The notes under the pieces are model-generated. The model had not been told where the DNA came from and made no database searches. It worked only from the letters and a program-made list of their open reading frames with translations. The position numbers and the translations under genes were made by a program. DNA of 64,000 bases from Tubiluchus corallicola. Its lineage: Eukaryota; Priapulida; Priapulimorpha; Priapulimorphida; Tubiluchidae. Positions 51,301 to 59,650 of the stretch are shown in pieces. The stretch is taken from positions 349,001-413,000 of the forward strand of contig JAQGDQ010000165.1 in NCBI GenBank assembly GCA_030141605.1. Reading direction: 5' to 3'. Every line of letters begins with the position of its first letter. Positions within the stretch are counted from its first letter, which is position 1.

Positions 51301-53961
51301 CAAAATGTACCTATTAACACAAATAAAATAACTTTAACTTGCAGTTTTTTTGCAGTAATACAGCAGCATAGTATCAAGCTTACACAGTAAAACGTTACAC
51401 ATGCGTGGTAAATTAATTTTAGAACGATCATAAGGATACTAATATCGATTGTGAGTAAAAGGGCTTGTATAGAATACAGTACTATAAGAAGTAAATATTT
51501 CCTATTATGTAATAACGTGGGTGAGATAATTGTTATTATAATACTAGTATACACAATTGTTACGTTATAATCTTTACACGAGTTAGGATGGATTGGCCTA
51601 TTTTGCCATATTATGTAAAAATTCACTAGCAGCAGTGCTAAAAATTTTCTGTTATTCAGTGTCATCATTAAAATCATAATAGAATAGTAAAAAAAGGAGT
51701 TTTATAACAGGTTTACGCAGACTAGCTTTAAAGTTCAGAGTAATGTCTAAAACCAAGCTAAACGATACTAGGCCTATATGAACTTGGAGATAAGCTCTTT
51801 AAAGGCTTTGGTTAGTATGTTTTCAATCTCGGATTTTACAACTGGTTCCTGAGTTAACAGCAGCGGTTCATTTTGGCTTGGCAGTGTTGTAGAACATTTA
51901 TTAGGATAATGAGCTTTAGCCGATTCTGTGTAGTACAAACTGCTTCGTTCAGATGGCTCTCTCCGGTTCGAAACGGAGTAGGCTCGCTGTGGGTCGTTAA
52001 TTACTGGCGTTGGGAGAAGACCAGGTTTCTTAACTGCGTCTGAATAGCTGGTATTGTGAGATGAACCAATACGTAAATTAAACGAGTTATTTAGGCGCGA
52101 AATTGCAGAATTGTGTTGGTATGGGTTTGTATGGGACATTGGCTTGCGTCTTGTTTTCACGTACCAACGCTTAGGATCATTGTGTAAACATAAGTTCAGT
52201 CGTTCTGCTAATTTTGATACACCAGCACGACTTAAATGTAAACCGTCTCTTGCCATTAACCCTTCAGCTAAAAAATGACTTTGAATGTTGCACAATAAAT
52301 AGCCCTCTTTGTTAGCTAAATAGACTAGATCATCATTGAAAGAGCGTATAAGCTCGTTTGTCAGAAAGATATTACATGGTTTTGCATTAAAATGCTTACT
52401 TTTTGAAGTCAGCGGTATATTACAAATAAAAATGTTTGCAGCTTTAAACTTACTTGCAATGTTTTTTGCACAGTTGTCTGCAATTGTAATGATGTCTCTA
52501 ACTGATGATTCTTTGTCGATTTGCTGTCCAACCTCGTCGCATTTTTGCGCTAGCCGTCTTATGTCATTTACACCACAAGCGATGATCACATTTTCAAGCT
52601 TCATAGCTGGATAATGGTTTAACACTTTTGTGCTTAACTCTTCTAATGTTAAGCCTCTGTATGAGTGTACCTGGACGTTTTGCCCGATGTCCTTTGGATT
52701 TAAGTATACGGTCCGTGAGTCTCCCAGGACTAGCGTTTGAGTGGTTGCATGTATGGTCTTATGATTTTTCCTTCTTTGATTCACAGTTATTGTGGCATTG
52801 CAAGTTTCCTTTTCCTGCAAGGTTTCGCCCTGCGATGGAAGGTCATTATTGCCGTGTTTCGATGAGGAGGTGTCTCCATTCACAAGCAAAGTTTGACTTG
52901 CTTCATCTGTGTGACTGGGATCTTTGGAGGAATTATCACTTGTTTGGTTGCTTACATTTCGTTTTCTTTTTTGTAGTTCAGAGAGTTCCGTTGATAATTT
53001 ATGAACCTTTTCGATGAGAGTTGACTGCTCTTTATAGCTGGCAGCTAGTTTTGACTCCAAGCATTGAATTGTCTTTTTACTCTCTTTTTCCTCATTTTTG
53101 GTTTTTATTTGTAAGGCAATTAGCATTTGTTTATATCGTTCGCCCTCTGGATCACCAACAAGTACGAAGTCGGGAAACACAATTTCTGCCGCCTCGTGTC
53201 CATCATTTCCCATATTCGTCGTTTGCCTATGTTTTTTGAAGCACCTTTCGCACGTTGCAAGAAATAGCTGATTTTTATTTATTGGATTTTTTGCACTTTT
53301 GCAAAGCGTGCAACTTTTCCTTGCCATTCATGTATGTCTTTTAACATATACTTTGTTCGACGTAGTATCTTTTAACTATAAGTAAATTTGTACAGCCTTG
53401 GCCTCACGGCCTAATCACAATCTATTCAACACTAACTGGTATAATTAGCAACCGGAGCACGAGACAAACGATGTGCACCGGACAACTGACAACTGACCAT
53501 CTTGACTCTTAAATCTTGAAAATCGTACATAAGTTTTTTCCCTCTTTAGAATTTTTCAGCAAGCTCACAAAATGTCTTCCAGAAGCTCCGTTATTGGGGA
53601 TCAATTTCTCCGGAAGTGTTTAATAGGGTTGATAAAACAATAAACTCCTGACAAAGTTTTTCACCCGGCCAAAACTTGTAGAGTAATCTGAATATATTAG
53701 CTCAAAGTTCATAGTTCTCTAATATCGAATTTGACAATTCATAAATATGATATTATATTGTTTGTATTTTTCCCTGCAAGTTTATGTAAAAAAAAGCTCC
53801 CTTGAAACTCTGTAATCCAGCCGTACTTAGTTTCCAATAATTCAGACCCGCAAATGTGTAGACGTTACCTGGTGTTTTCCATGCTCATCCATGCGGATTC
53901 CTTCCGCGGCGATTTGTTTCGCTCTGACGAAGATCGCATCCGTGACTGTCTGTTTGCTCAT
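25247..53961 (-). CDS. VPS9D1: VPS9 domain-containing protein 1-like, 13 coding exons
   Basis: Exons in transcript order: 53869-53961, 47032-47104, exon 3 as either 45474-45548 or 45370-45444, 44218-44410, 42015-42123, 39330-39445, 38683-38767, 37650-37735, 33980-34442, 33272-33489, 30841-31034, 27273-27369, 25247-25331. All are GT-AG and phase-consistent; 1887 nt gives 628 aa (human 631). The N-terminus (1-80, [16 protein letters not shown]) is MIT-like and helical. A coiled-coil segment spans about 145-245 ([24 protein letters not shown]). Exon 9 has an acidic Asp run (333-351). The C-terminal VPS9 domain (about 430-628) has [17 protein letters not shown] and [17 protein letters not shown]9 domains activate Rab5-family GTPases; activity of this protein is inferred. 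Exons 3, 8 and 12 are bordered by tandem duplications of their splice sites. It lies tail-to-tail with VPS4. Confidence 0.93.
25445..25965. repeat. About 142-bp minisatellite in the last VPS9D1 intron
   Basis: Four copies containing GGCACGCATGGTT, ATGAGTGTCCAGGTTGCA and GGGTCCCGCGCCAAGAGG. GC-richer than the flanks. It starts about 110 bp from exon 13. Confidence 0.9.
26177..27165 (-). mobile_element. hAT-like MITE, 989 bp (VPS9D1 intron 12)
   Basis: Inverted ends GAGGGGTGAGCAGAGAAT and (minus) TAGGGCTGAGCAGCATTCT with TTCGAA-rich subterminal repeats. Flanking 8 bp atttttgt / atttttac match at six positions. No transposase. Confidence 0.75.
27131..27274 (-). repeat. 72-bp tandem duplication carrying the exon 12 donor and a MITE end
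   Basis: The 72-bp period (ATTCGCTTTC at 27131 and 27203) includes the terminus of the hAT MITE and the VPS9D1 exon 12 donor (minus strand ATGA|GTACGT). A second identical donor therefore lies 72 nt further into intron 12. Its use would add an in-frame stop (TAG). Confidence 0.88.
27346..28620 (-). repeat. 72-bp array: 18 copies of the VPS9D1 exon 12 acceptor
   Basis: Each 72-bp unit (minus strand) holds a T-rich tract, TTACAGTGGTGCAG and the first bases of the exon (ATGATCTTGT...CCCAT). The last unit is the real acceptor (exon starts 27369). Seventeen further units lie upstream. 72 is a multiple of 3, the units are in the exon frame and no stop occurs, so reading through gives a 24-residue repeat ([15 protein letters not shown]...). 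Twelve units form three repeats of a higher-order 4-unit block (288 bp). Confidence 0.93.
28684..29290 (+). mobile_element. Family A copy split by a LINE insertion
   Basis: 28684-28815 and 29200-29290 match the consecutive halves of the end of the 14045-14890 copy. The LINE tail 28830-29198 sits between AAACTTA and TAATGATTTTC. Confidence 0.75.
28830..29198 (-). mobile_element. 5'-truncated copy of the CR1/L2-like LINE at 47.5-53.4 kb
   Basis: Closely matches 47545-47902: TTTGCCATTAAAA, CACTGCTGAAGGC and TTTTAAATGCTGATAGGGAC. Its 3' tail is a (TA)n run at 28820-28852. Confidence 0.9.
29300..29830. repeat. 67-bp minisatellite, 8 copies
   Basis: Unit contains ATGATGAAAAATGACGTGTA and ACAAAAACAATGTAAAACTG. 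Open in three minus frames only because of the composition. VPS9D1 intron 11. Confidence 0.93.
30110..30790 (-). mobile_element. Family A copy next to VPS9D1 exon 11
   Basis: Reverse-oriented copy of the 14045-14890 repeat, ending about 50 bp from exon 11 (30841-31034). Confidence 0.72.
31190..31600 (+). mobile_element. Two tandem copies of the 225-bp interspersed repeat
   Basis: Copies at 31190-31435 and 31440-31600, the second shorter, in the same orientation as 24935-25165. Confidence 0.72.
31900..32470 (-). mobile_element. Tigger-like fragment with an 87-bp tandem repeat
   Basis: The internal sequence matches 40640-41080 in reverse (GCTATAGCAAC, TTAATGCTTCAAATT). Its terminal part (CGTCGTTAAACGAAACTGTG) is repeated three times with an 87-bp period at 32203-32466. 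Confidence 0.7.
32645..32935 (-). mobile_element. 225-bp interspersed repeat, reverse copy
   Basis: Reverse complement of 24935-25165. A (CT)n-rich tract follows at 32940-32965. Confidence 0.72.
33541..33681 (+). mobile_element. Small Tigger-like MITE
   Basis: Starts ACAGTAAGTCCTCGCTTAACG and ends with the imperfect inverted CCCGGGACTTCACTGTA. It starts about 50 bp from the VPS9D1 exon 10 acceptor (exon starts 33489). Confidence 0.75.
34690..35778. repeat. 42-bp minisatellite, about 26 copies
   Basis: Unit contains ATTCACTATATTACTAATGT and ATTCACCGTATTTACTACAT. VPS9D1 intron 8. The ORFs in it follow from the unit being a multiple of 3. Confidence 0.95.
35785..35930 (+). mobile_element. Family A fragment between two minisatellites
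   Basis: Matches the TTTGAAAAAATAGT and TTTCAATATTT block of the family. It separates the 42-bp and the 30-bp arrays. Confidence 0.6.
35931..37545. repeat. 30-bp minisatellite, about 54 copies
   Basis: Unit ATGACTGTACATTGTACTTC plus TTTTACTGTC, very homogeneous, with a few variants (GGAC, GCC, GTG). Intronic in VPS9D1. It gives long ORFs in several frames on both strands (up to 589 codons), none with gene-like composition. Confidence 0.97.
37724..38030 (-). repeat. 18-bp array: 16 copies of the VPS9D1 exon 8 acceptor
   Basis: Minus-strand unit CTTCTCTTACAG|GCGTGG. The last copy is the exon 8 acceptor (exon starts 37735). Every unit carries a pyrimidine-rich tract and CAG. Exon 7 ends in phase 0 and each unit starts in phase 0 with no stop, so any acceptor keeps the frame and adds multiples of six residues (A/V-W-L-L-L-Q). 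Confidence 0.93.
38085..38640. mobile_element. Foldback element, about 0.55 kb long inverted repeat
   Basis: The left arm (38085-38320) and right arm (38430-38640) are imperfect reverse complements (ACAAACATACAACCTGTTTAC against GTAAACTGGTTGTATGTTTGT). Between them lies a direct duplication of CATAATTAGTGCATAATCTA. It would form a long hairpin in the VPS9D1 pre-mRNA. Confidence 0.82.
39485..39592. repeat. 41-bp repeat, 2.6 copies
   Basis: GGGTCCCCACTCGCTACCTT is repeated three times, about 40 bp upstream (transcript sense) of VPS9D1 exon 6. A short fragment of the 6640-7690 repeat family follows at 39600-39780. 39800-40100 shows nothing. Confidence 0.9.
40310..40480 (+). mobile_element. Tigger-like fragment
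   Basis: Begins TACAGTAAGTCTTTGCTTAA and continues with the GTGTAAAGTCAATTTTTATTT block of the family. One end only. Confidence 0.6.
40644..41905 (+). mobile_element. Tigger-like (TcMar) non-autonomous element, about 1.26 kb
   Basis: Ends TACAGTAAGTCCTCGCTTAA and (inverted) CAAACGAGGATTTACAG. The interior has no transposase. Longest copy of this family here. Confidence 0.7.
42286..42345. repeat. (ATA)n microsatellite / LINE-type 3' tail
   Basis: About 18 AAT/ATA triplets followed by AATAATCTTTATT. Read on minus it is the tail AATAAAGATTATTATT. Confidence 0.9.
42352..42480 (+). pseudogene. 5S rRNA-related sequence (pseudogene or SINE part)
   Basis: Similar over about 120 nt to metazoan 5S rRNA: CTCGTCTGAT near 42390, GGTTAGTACTCGGATGGGTG and the ACC(A/G)CCT..GAATACCAGGTG box C region. 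The A-box region is diverged (AAGATAAGCAACATATAGC). The 5S sense strand is plus, but the adjacent LINE-type tail (42286-42350) is on minus, so the 5S piece is antisense within a probable retroposon. Confidence 0.75.
42481..42990 (-). mobile_element. GC-rich retroposon body with a second LINE-type tail
   Basis: Unusually GC-rich for the window. At 42911-42960 the minus strand reads GTCGGCGATAATAG..CGAC followed by TTTAAATAAAGATTATTATT, a stem-loop plus tail like LINE/SINE 3' ends. This implies two retroposons in tandem. Family unknown. Confidence 0.5.
43454..44200 (+). mobile_element. Interspersed repeat of about 0.7 kb, copy 2
   Basis: Copy of 8253-8960, with an extra minisatellite at 43950-44042 (four copies of TTGACCTGGCACGGTGCCAG with itself an inverted GGCACGGTGCC). 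It ends next to the VPS9D1 exon 4 donor (44217). Confidence 0.8.
44640..45165. repeat. 50-bp minisatellite, about 10 copies (VPS9D1 intron 3)
   Basis: Unit GGGCAAACAATGGGCACCAT plus a GTTCTAACACAAATTC block; some units carry an extra CTGCT. Confidence 0.93.
45370..45548 (-). other. VPS9D1: Tandemly duplicated VPS9D1 exon 3 (two 75-nt copies, 29 nt apart)
   Basis: Copies 45474-45548 and 45370-45444 lie in a 104-bp duplication. Each has acceptor TTTTTACTACTAG and donor AATG|GTGATT, and each is a symmetric phase 1-1 exon of 75 nt. They differ at four positions, only one changing the protein (GADGKFF / GADDKFF). The 29-nt spacer is too short for a normal intron and contains an in-frame TAG, so only one copy can be used per transcript. 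Confidence 0.88.
45982..46325 (+). mobile_element. MITE of about 350 bp, copy 2
   Basis: Copy of 13390-13745 with the same GGTCAAAGGTTAAGTGT and ACACTTAACCTTTGG ends. 46330-47030 shows nothing else. Confidence 0.8.
47759..49665 (-). pseudogene. LINE ORF2, reverse transcriptase part (frameshifted)
   Basis: RT motifs in order: [52 protein letters not shown] (the usual YADD box with Thr) and VKFLGI. The open frame stops at 47977. The true C-terminus ([24 protein letters not shown], stop at 47759-47761) is in another frame, so a one-base indel lies near 48010-48020. Upstream it continues the endonuclease ORF through a second shift near 49690-49705 (T7 run on plus). Confidence 0.9.
49662..51677 (-). 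CDS. LINE ORF2, apurinic-like endonuclease part
   Basis: Residues of about 290-560 form an APE-type endonuclease that nicks target [12 protein letters not shown] start, [43 protein letters not shown] (catalytic Asp/Asn) and [11 protein letters not shown] (catalytic His). The first about 285 residues are hydrophobic and low-complexity and may be 5' sequence rather than protein; the real start may be later. It ends in a frameshift before RT. Confidence 0.88.
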   Translation of the reverse strand: MILMMTLNNRKFLALLLVNFYIIWQNRPIHPNSCKDYNVTIVYTSIIITIISPTLLHNRKYLLLIVLYSIQALLLTIDISILMIVLKLIYHACVTFYCVSLILCCCITAKKLQVKVILFVLIGTFWKPYEFTSCIIVDISNVSYHKITKFICDHGSLCIFNAKYQTVKFFYCNYAYVLVILRTLLSILKLKMIYVTVICNVMTKGNLNNFFIAFPVNSDRIRHSMQFILKRFVSILKVVYLSAIRQMRHVNLKYVALKKLEKLQISSKFESTLYSCSELAYILTIIRLLLILGGIETNPGPILPNNNNNNTNNNNTSDKLKKFMITYKKNIKFLNINIQSLVKKHWLLKDTIHATENLIVGITETWLHKQILSNTIELPNHTLIRRDRCKNKKGGGVAMYIPSHLRPQEMKGIRTGKIESVWCSIENYVIGTIYRPPNLKHKTFFKYFSEELERSVFENKKVLIMGDFNLDILATNTLAYKTYTELLKQYNVHILNNNKPTRISKTSATVIDHFISNSNNNFVAYDTFPCDYSDHHFIILVDKMTPQHNNNQNSVWHLMRDYAQYNKHSYLIDLAKMNWTSIYMTDKIDTQVNILTYNVEYCLNVHAPYKNVKQIPQQSKLNNESTWTTPELDKLRIAKNRMYNIWEKNKTKNNHNNYKKREINLIILINA
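51774..53327 (-). CDS. LINE ORF1 with SGNH-type esterase domain
   Basis: 517 aa. N-terminal Cys-rich motif ([10 protein letters not shown]...CERCF, zinc-ribbon-like, residues 7-35). A coiled coil covers about 75-120. The SGNH hydrolase (about 195-375) has the GDS block LVLGDSRT, the GVND block (IIACGVNDI) and the catalytic D-x-x-H in RDGLHLS. Esterase-type ORF1 proteins are known from CR1/L2-clade LINEs. Intact. It lies 97 bp upstream of ORF2. Confidence 0.9.
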   Translation of the reverse strand: MARKSCTLCKSAKNPINKNQLFLATCERCFKKHRQTTNMGNDGHEAAEIVFPDFVLVGDPEGERYKQMLIALQIKTKNEEKESKKTIQCLESKLAASYKEQSTLIEKVHKLSTELSELQKRKRNVSNQTSDNSSKDPSHTDEASQTLLVNGDTSSSKHGNNDLPSQGETLQEKETCNATITVNQRRKNHKTIHATTQTLVLGDSRTVYLNPKDIGQNVQVHSYRGLTLEELSTKVLNHYPAMKLENVIIACGVNDIRRLAQKCDEVGQQIDKESSVRDIITIADNCAKNIASKFKAANIFICNIPLTSKSKHFNAKPCNIFLTNELIRSFNDDLVYLANKEGYLLCNIQSHFLAEGLMARDGLHLSRAGVSKLAERLNLCLHNDPKRWYVKTRRKPMSHTNPYQHNSAISRLNNSFNLRIGSSHNTSYSDAVKKPGLLPTPVINDPQRAYSVSNRREPSERSSLYYTESAKAHYPNKCSTTLPSQNEPLLLTQEPVVKSEIENILTKAFKELISKFI

Positions 53962-55160
53962 TATCATCTAACGACAGCAGCTGAACGAATAAAAACATTT
54001 TTTGATGAAATGGTGACACTTTTATAAGTTTTTTACTGTTAAATTACATTCTTACCTAATGCAGTACCAAAATGAATAAAAACATTTTTTTCAAGAAATG
54101 ATTCAACATGTCCAACATTAGTACGTTTGTTACAATAAAATTAACGCAGGTTAGTTCTCAGTTAAACAATGCTAAAATTAGCTTCACCTTGTCTGAATTT
54201 TTTATTTGCATTAACTTTGCTTATTTTTTCAAAATTGACCTTTTCCGGTTGCAAGCTGGACCTTCGGCATCCGGCGCTGCTAAAGAGACAGATTGTCCAA
54301 ATGTACCCAAAAAGCAATAAATCTAGCCTTTTTCAGACAATCTTAGTCTATTGAGTAGGTTAGTCTGGTGTACACTTGCGTGATCGTACACACTATTTTA
54401 TTGATCGCCTGGTTGCTACAGCCCGAGAGAAGTGTCTGCTGTGAAGAACTCGAGGAAAACTAACAGATCAGCCAAGGACAAACTAAGGTTGTCTTGTCTT
54501 TTAAGAGGAATTTCTCCTTAAAAATAGAGTAGACTTGAAGCCAAAGTGTATAGACTGTTGCATTAGCTTTGCTATAATTTTCTGCATTAGCCAATTTCAC
54601 ACAAGTGGCACTGTACATTGTTATAGTGCAAACACTGCAGTTACTGAAAGCTTTTTTTATTTTTCTTCATTAACAATTGGTTTTTAATTTGTTTAAGGTG
54701 AGCAAATGCATTTCATAAATAACTTTGCATGAAAATCCATTGTCTGAGGAGTAGAAACCTACAAAAAAGGCTTAAGGTCCTGAAGGAGTTAATATTGTGA
54801 TCTTATATATTACTAGTAATATAAACATATGGGGGGCAGGCCTGCAAGTAGCGGAAGTTGTGAAAGTGCCGGAATTCCGTCTCTTCGATCAGCTTGCACA
54901 GTCAGTCAGCTATCAATAAGCAGTGTAGCGATGAGGAAATGTGACAGAAATCTATCTCTTCTGTCTGTTCTAGCTGTCAAGCAGCAAAAGTGAAGAAACT
55001 TCAGCTTTTCGTGTGGGGTAGCGCCTGTGGAACAGGCCAGCAAGTAACTGAGAAAGCAGAAACCCCTCAATTCTATCTATTCTATCTGTATCCTGCTCTT
55101 GAGCTAACAGAATTGAATGAAGTTGAGTCCGAGTTGAATGTCTAGCTCCCATGCCCAGTG
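53962..55160. other. VPS9D1 upstream region, no gene recognised
   Basis: Holds the presumed VPS9D1 promoter (minus direction from 53961). No TATA box or repeat stood out; short ORFs only. Confidence 0.5.
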
Positions 55161-55690
55161 CTGCCATCTACAGCAGCTTTTTTTCAACCACTTGCTGGTG
55201 AGCAAATAAACAGTGAACCACCTAAACTGCCAGTGTGCCGATACTTCCAATGACATGACCCTTGTCCTGATATCACTTTACACCACACAGCCCTGTCACC
55301 CGTAATCGCCCATGTCTCTGTATTTTTGATATTTAATGGTGTATTGATAAGATCTTTTTGGATGAAATTGATGTAAGTCAGCAGCTGTCTTCTTAGCGGT
55401 TTCTTTTCTTTCTGCAGTGCTTCTCTGAAAGCTAATTTTAGAGCCATCATCTGGTAGTTTTATAACATGTTGTAACCATCTTAATCTTCTCCTTTTGATT
55501 TTAACTATCCATTCCTCTGCCTTGACTTTATTATACCCGATCCTGCTTTAATATTTTCCTGAGATTTTATTCCTAGGCTAGAGTTTCTTCTGTGGAATGC
55601 ATCAATTTCAGATTTGTGTTGTGCTTTGAATATCCATAATTCTGAGTTGTGGAGAAACTAAATTCCCACAATTGCAGCAAAGATTCTTAA
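55160..55690 (-). pseudogene. RT C-terminal remnant of another LINE
   Basis: Minus strand shows LHNSELWIFKAQHKSEIDAF and later KLPDDGSKISFREALQ and RRQLLTYINFIQKDL. This is the conserved tail of LINE reverse transcriptases (NSELW...; rearranged basic helix; RREAL/GRP-like). Several stops and frame changes. Confidence 0.7.
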
Positions 55691-55743
55691 TTTGTTTCTA
55701 CACTGACCCTTTTACTTTCAAAAATTTTGGAATATGCAGCTAA

Positions 55744-57575
55744 TTTGATTTCAAGCCTGTTTCACAGGATCAGGTAAATAAGTACCTCAGTGCCATTGGT
55801 AACAAAAAGGCGACTGGCCTTGACAATATTCCTGTAAAAATTCTGAAACTAGTCAAAGAGGCCTTTCTGCCTCAATTAACTGGTCTCATAAATCAGATGT
55901 TTGACTGTTCAGTTTTTCCAGATGAATTTAAGCATGCTCGCGTCACCCCAGTGTTCAAAAAAGATGATGCGCTGAACAAGAAAAACTACCGTCCAGTCAG
56001 TGTTCTTCCTATAGCTTCAAAGGTGTTTGAGAGAGCCATGGTGGACCAGCTTGGCGACCATATGTCCCGACACTTTCACCCACTCTTGTCAGCCTACCGT
56101 AGTGGATACAGCTGCCAGTCAGCACTGTTAGGGTTAACCGAAGAGTGGAGGAAGGGACTGGAGGCCGGTAACTATGTTGGTGCCATCCTGATGGATCTTT
56201 CAAAGGCGTTTGACAGCCTTCCACACAATTTATTGTTGGAAAAGTTAAGGTGCTATAATTTATCAGAAAATGCTGTAAATTTGATCAAAAGCTACCTTAC
56301 TGACAGAAAACAACTTGTTCAGATCGGGAACGTCAAGAGCTCACCCCTTCCTATGGATAAAGGCGTTCCTCAGGGATCCTTAACTGGACCTGTACTTTTT
56401 AATTGTTTTATTAATGATATCTTCCATTTTGTCAGTAAATCCACCTTGTACAACTATGCTGATGATAATACTGTTTCCTACTCCAGTAAATCATTTAATG
56501 ATATGAAACAAACCTTAGAAGTTGAAAGTAACGCACTGGTCGACTGGTTTGCTTCCAACCAGTTTCAGGGGATTGCTGTGGGCAAAATTACACACGACCT
56601 GAAACCTACTTTCAACATCAAAGGAGCGGATATTGAATGTACAGATGAGGTGAAACTTCTTGGTGTAAATATAGACTATCGCCTGAATTTTGACTCGCAC
56701 ATTTCAGCCCTGTGCAAAAAAGCAGCTAAACAGATTAATGTTCTACGCCGTATTGGGCGAAACCTGTCGGTAAAATGTCGAAAACTCATCTACCTTTCGT
56801 TTGTCAAGTCGAATTTTAATTTCTGCCCCGTAATCTGGCATTTCTGTAGTACATCAAATAGCCAGAAGTTAGAGCGTTTGAATTTCAGAGCGCTCCGTCT
56901 AGATTATAATTATTTCGAAAGTACCTACGAAAATCTATTGTTTAAAGACAATTTTGTGTCTCTTCAACTTCAGAGACAACGTCTCATTGCTATCGAAGTA
57001 TTCAAGATTTTGTCCAAAAACTGCCCGTCCTATCTCTATGGACTGATAGAGGAACGAAAGCAAAACCGCTACTTCCTCAGAAAAATGAACACTGCAGAAC
57101 ACCCTACATATGATGGTGTTACATACGGAAAGAAAAGTTTCTCTTATTATGGAGCCACATTGTGGAATGAATTACCAAACTGTCTCCGAATGGCCGAAAA
57201 TCTTGGGGAATTTAAACGTCTAATTAACTCATGGACTGGTGCATCATGTAAATGTGCCATTTGTAAATTCAGCGAACTTCCCAATTTTATTAAGTCTTAA
57301 TTAAATGCTGAATGTGTTGGCAGGAAAATTTTTTATTGACCATAGCTTTTTGTGTAAATTTTAGAAAATGTCACTGCCTAAATTTTTACTGTCTCAAATT
57401 TTTACTGTCTTTCATGTAGGTGGCATCTAAAAGTTTTTAAGAAGTACATATTATTACCATGTTATCGCTCATATACATTATGTTTGATATCGGTTTACGA
57501 GCTTTAAGCTCATGTTTTACAAATATGTACTGTTTTATATCATACCGATGAAAATAAATATTATCTTATCTAATA
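55744..57575 (+). pseudogene. 5'-truncated LINE with intact RT frame
   Basis: An open frame from 55744 to the stop at 57300 begins inside the RT (KKATGLDNIPVKILK), so it is 5' truncated. Motifs: [53 protein letters not shown] and VKLLGVNIDY, then a thumb and C-terminal domain. It belongs to a different LINE lineage from the 47.5-kb element. The 3' UTR ends in AATAAATATTATC repeats near 57575. Confidence 0.88.
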
Positions 57576-58229
57576 ATAAATATTATCTAATGCTAACGTT
57601 TTTCTTCTTGGCGTAACTTCTTAAAACTCACTTCCCAGCAGCGTGAAATGTCACTATGCAAGATCTTAGACAAGTTTGTTTGTCGTGCCTTTCCGTATTT
57701 TTTCACGACTTATTTCTATGTTCATAGTTTTGCACTTGGTCAATTAATTAATTTATTAATAATTAGTCATTCAATTAATCATCTTTACCTACCTTATGAT
57801 GCTTAGGTTCTTTTTGCAAAGTACAAATTCTGCCTGGGTTCTAATCCTGGGTTATAAATGTCAGATATTAGGTCTTCAAGTGAAGTTTTATAATTGCAGA
57901 CCAGATCTTTTGTTACACAATAGCTATCCAGCCACATTGTTTAAACAAAAGTGCTTAGGTCTCTGTCAGAGACATGTGTCATTATTATATGCATGGATAA
58001 AAAAATTTGCTCGCCTGATCCACTCTTTTATTAGCCTGTACCAGATGGCGAGTGCCATCTGGTAGTGAATGTTAGCCGACTGATCAGTATTTTTGGATTC
58101 CAGTTAGTTCATCTTTTGTCTACTGAGCACAGTTTGTCTGCTTCCTTGTGCACCAGCTTGCGTGATATTATAAGAGATTTCTAGTACATGCAAATTTGTC
58201 CAAGTAGATTTGAAGGTGCTGTTACAGTA

Positions 58230-59650
58230 GTGCTATTGATAATATATCTTCAAGCATTGAATTCCATAATTCCATAGGTTTACCTCCGCATTTGAGAAAC
58301 TAAACTTGTATACATCCAACCTGAACTGTCTTTTATATATTTTATACCTGTGTCCTCTTGTTACTGAGGGGCAGCAATCAAAGAACATTGCAGGATATAA
58401 TGAAGTCCGAAACACCTGTGAACATTTTACACATTTCGATTAGATGTCCTCTAGTAGGCTACGTCTATGTTCAGGGCTGTGTAGTTTGAGTTCCTGTAGT
58501 TTGTCCTCGTATGCACTGTTGTTTAACCCAGAGAAATTTTCACTGTTCTCCCTTGGATTTTCGATAGAGCTGAAAATAATATCTTTGACATAACGTGGGT
58601 TCCCCAAACTTGGCTTGATATTCAATGTGTGGCCTGACTAAGGTTTTATATATTGGTACGTTTCTATTCATACTAAGAATAGTTTTAAAGGTGGCTCCAA
58701 GTATCTGATTTTCCTTGGCAACTTTAACATCATTGACAGGTATTCGAAATTTGAGTTGGTTGTCCACAACAACACCCAAGCCTTTCTCAGAAGTAACCAA
58801 TGGCAGGAATCTCCCATGAAATTGATAACCTAAATCACCTTGCAAGTCAGATTGTAACAGATTGTAACTAGGATACACACCATGTAAGCTTAACATGCAA
58901 ATTTGCTCAGTTTCGAGATGATACTGCTATCAATGTTGTCAATAGTCCTAGTACACTGCCTTGGGGTACTCCAGAAATAATTAACTGGAAGTGTCAATGA
59001 TTGTTAGTTTTGTACTGTCTGTTAGCTTTCTATTTGTCAACCATTCTTTGGTCCAACTAAAAAGTTTACCAAGGACACCATGGGCTTGTAGTTCGACAAG
59101 TACACATTGATGAGGTGCCCTATCAAAAGTCCAAGGTCCAAATATCCCAAGTCCAAATATGTAATACCAACTGAAGACCCAGTGTCAATATAACTCAAAG
59201 AAGTCTAACAGATTGGTCACAATTGAACGTCATTTGAATAGTAAATTATTGCTAAATAACTTAGTGAAAATGTTCTGCATCTGCACTACAAGTATTTTAC
59301 AGGCTATCTTGTCAAGGAGATTGGTCTATATAGTTGCTGCTACACTTCTGGAACCTTATGTATTGGCGTAATAGTAGAGAGCTTCTTTCTAGTGTGTTTG
59401 CATCTATCAATGATTTACGGTAGACAATAGTTGATGGTTCAGTAATTATACAGTGCAGTTTTAAGTACATAGTTTAATGCAATAGATCAAGTCCTGGTGC
59501 AGAGTTGACATTAGTGTTTTGGTAATAATCCTCCTTAATATCAATGTCTTAACTGTAGTGGTATATCGGTTGTAGAATCAATTGAAGGTAACGTTGACAC
59601 ATTCTCACTAGTAAACAAGGTGTTGAAAACCTCATTCAGAATTTTCAGCC
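58230..59650 (-). pseudogene. Degenerate LINE RT remnant
   Basis: Minus strand shows SGVPQGSVLG-like sequence at 58940-58980, EKGLGVVVDNQLKF near 58750-58790 and IYKTLVRPHIEYQAKFG near 58620-58660. These are the late RT blocks of a third LINE, with many stops. 57580-58230 shows nothing. Confidence 0.75.

Larger units (their letters stand above)
47530..53420 (-). mobile_element. Nearly full-length CR1/L2-like LINE in VPS9D1 intron 1
   Basis: Order on minus: ORF1 (51774-53327, esterase), ORF2 endonuclease (49662-51677) and RT (47759-49665), then a 3' end AATGGCAAATAAAGATTATT with a (TA)n tail. Two frameshifts in ORF2 make it inactive, but it is young. A 5'-truncated relative is at 28830-29198. 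Target-site duplications were not identified. Confidence 0.92.

Noticed and set aside
48945-53239. Plus-strand ORFs of 60-129 aa
   Set aside because: Shadows of the LINE ORFs on the minus strand.
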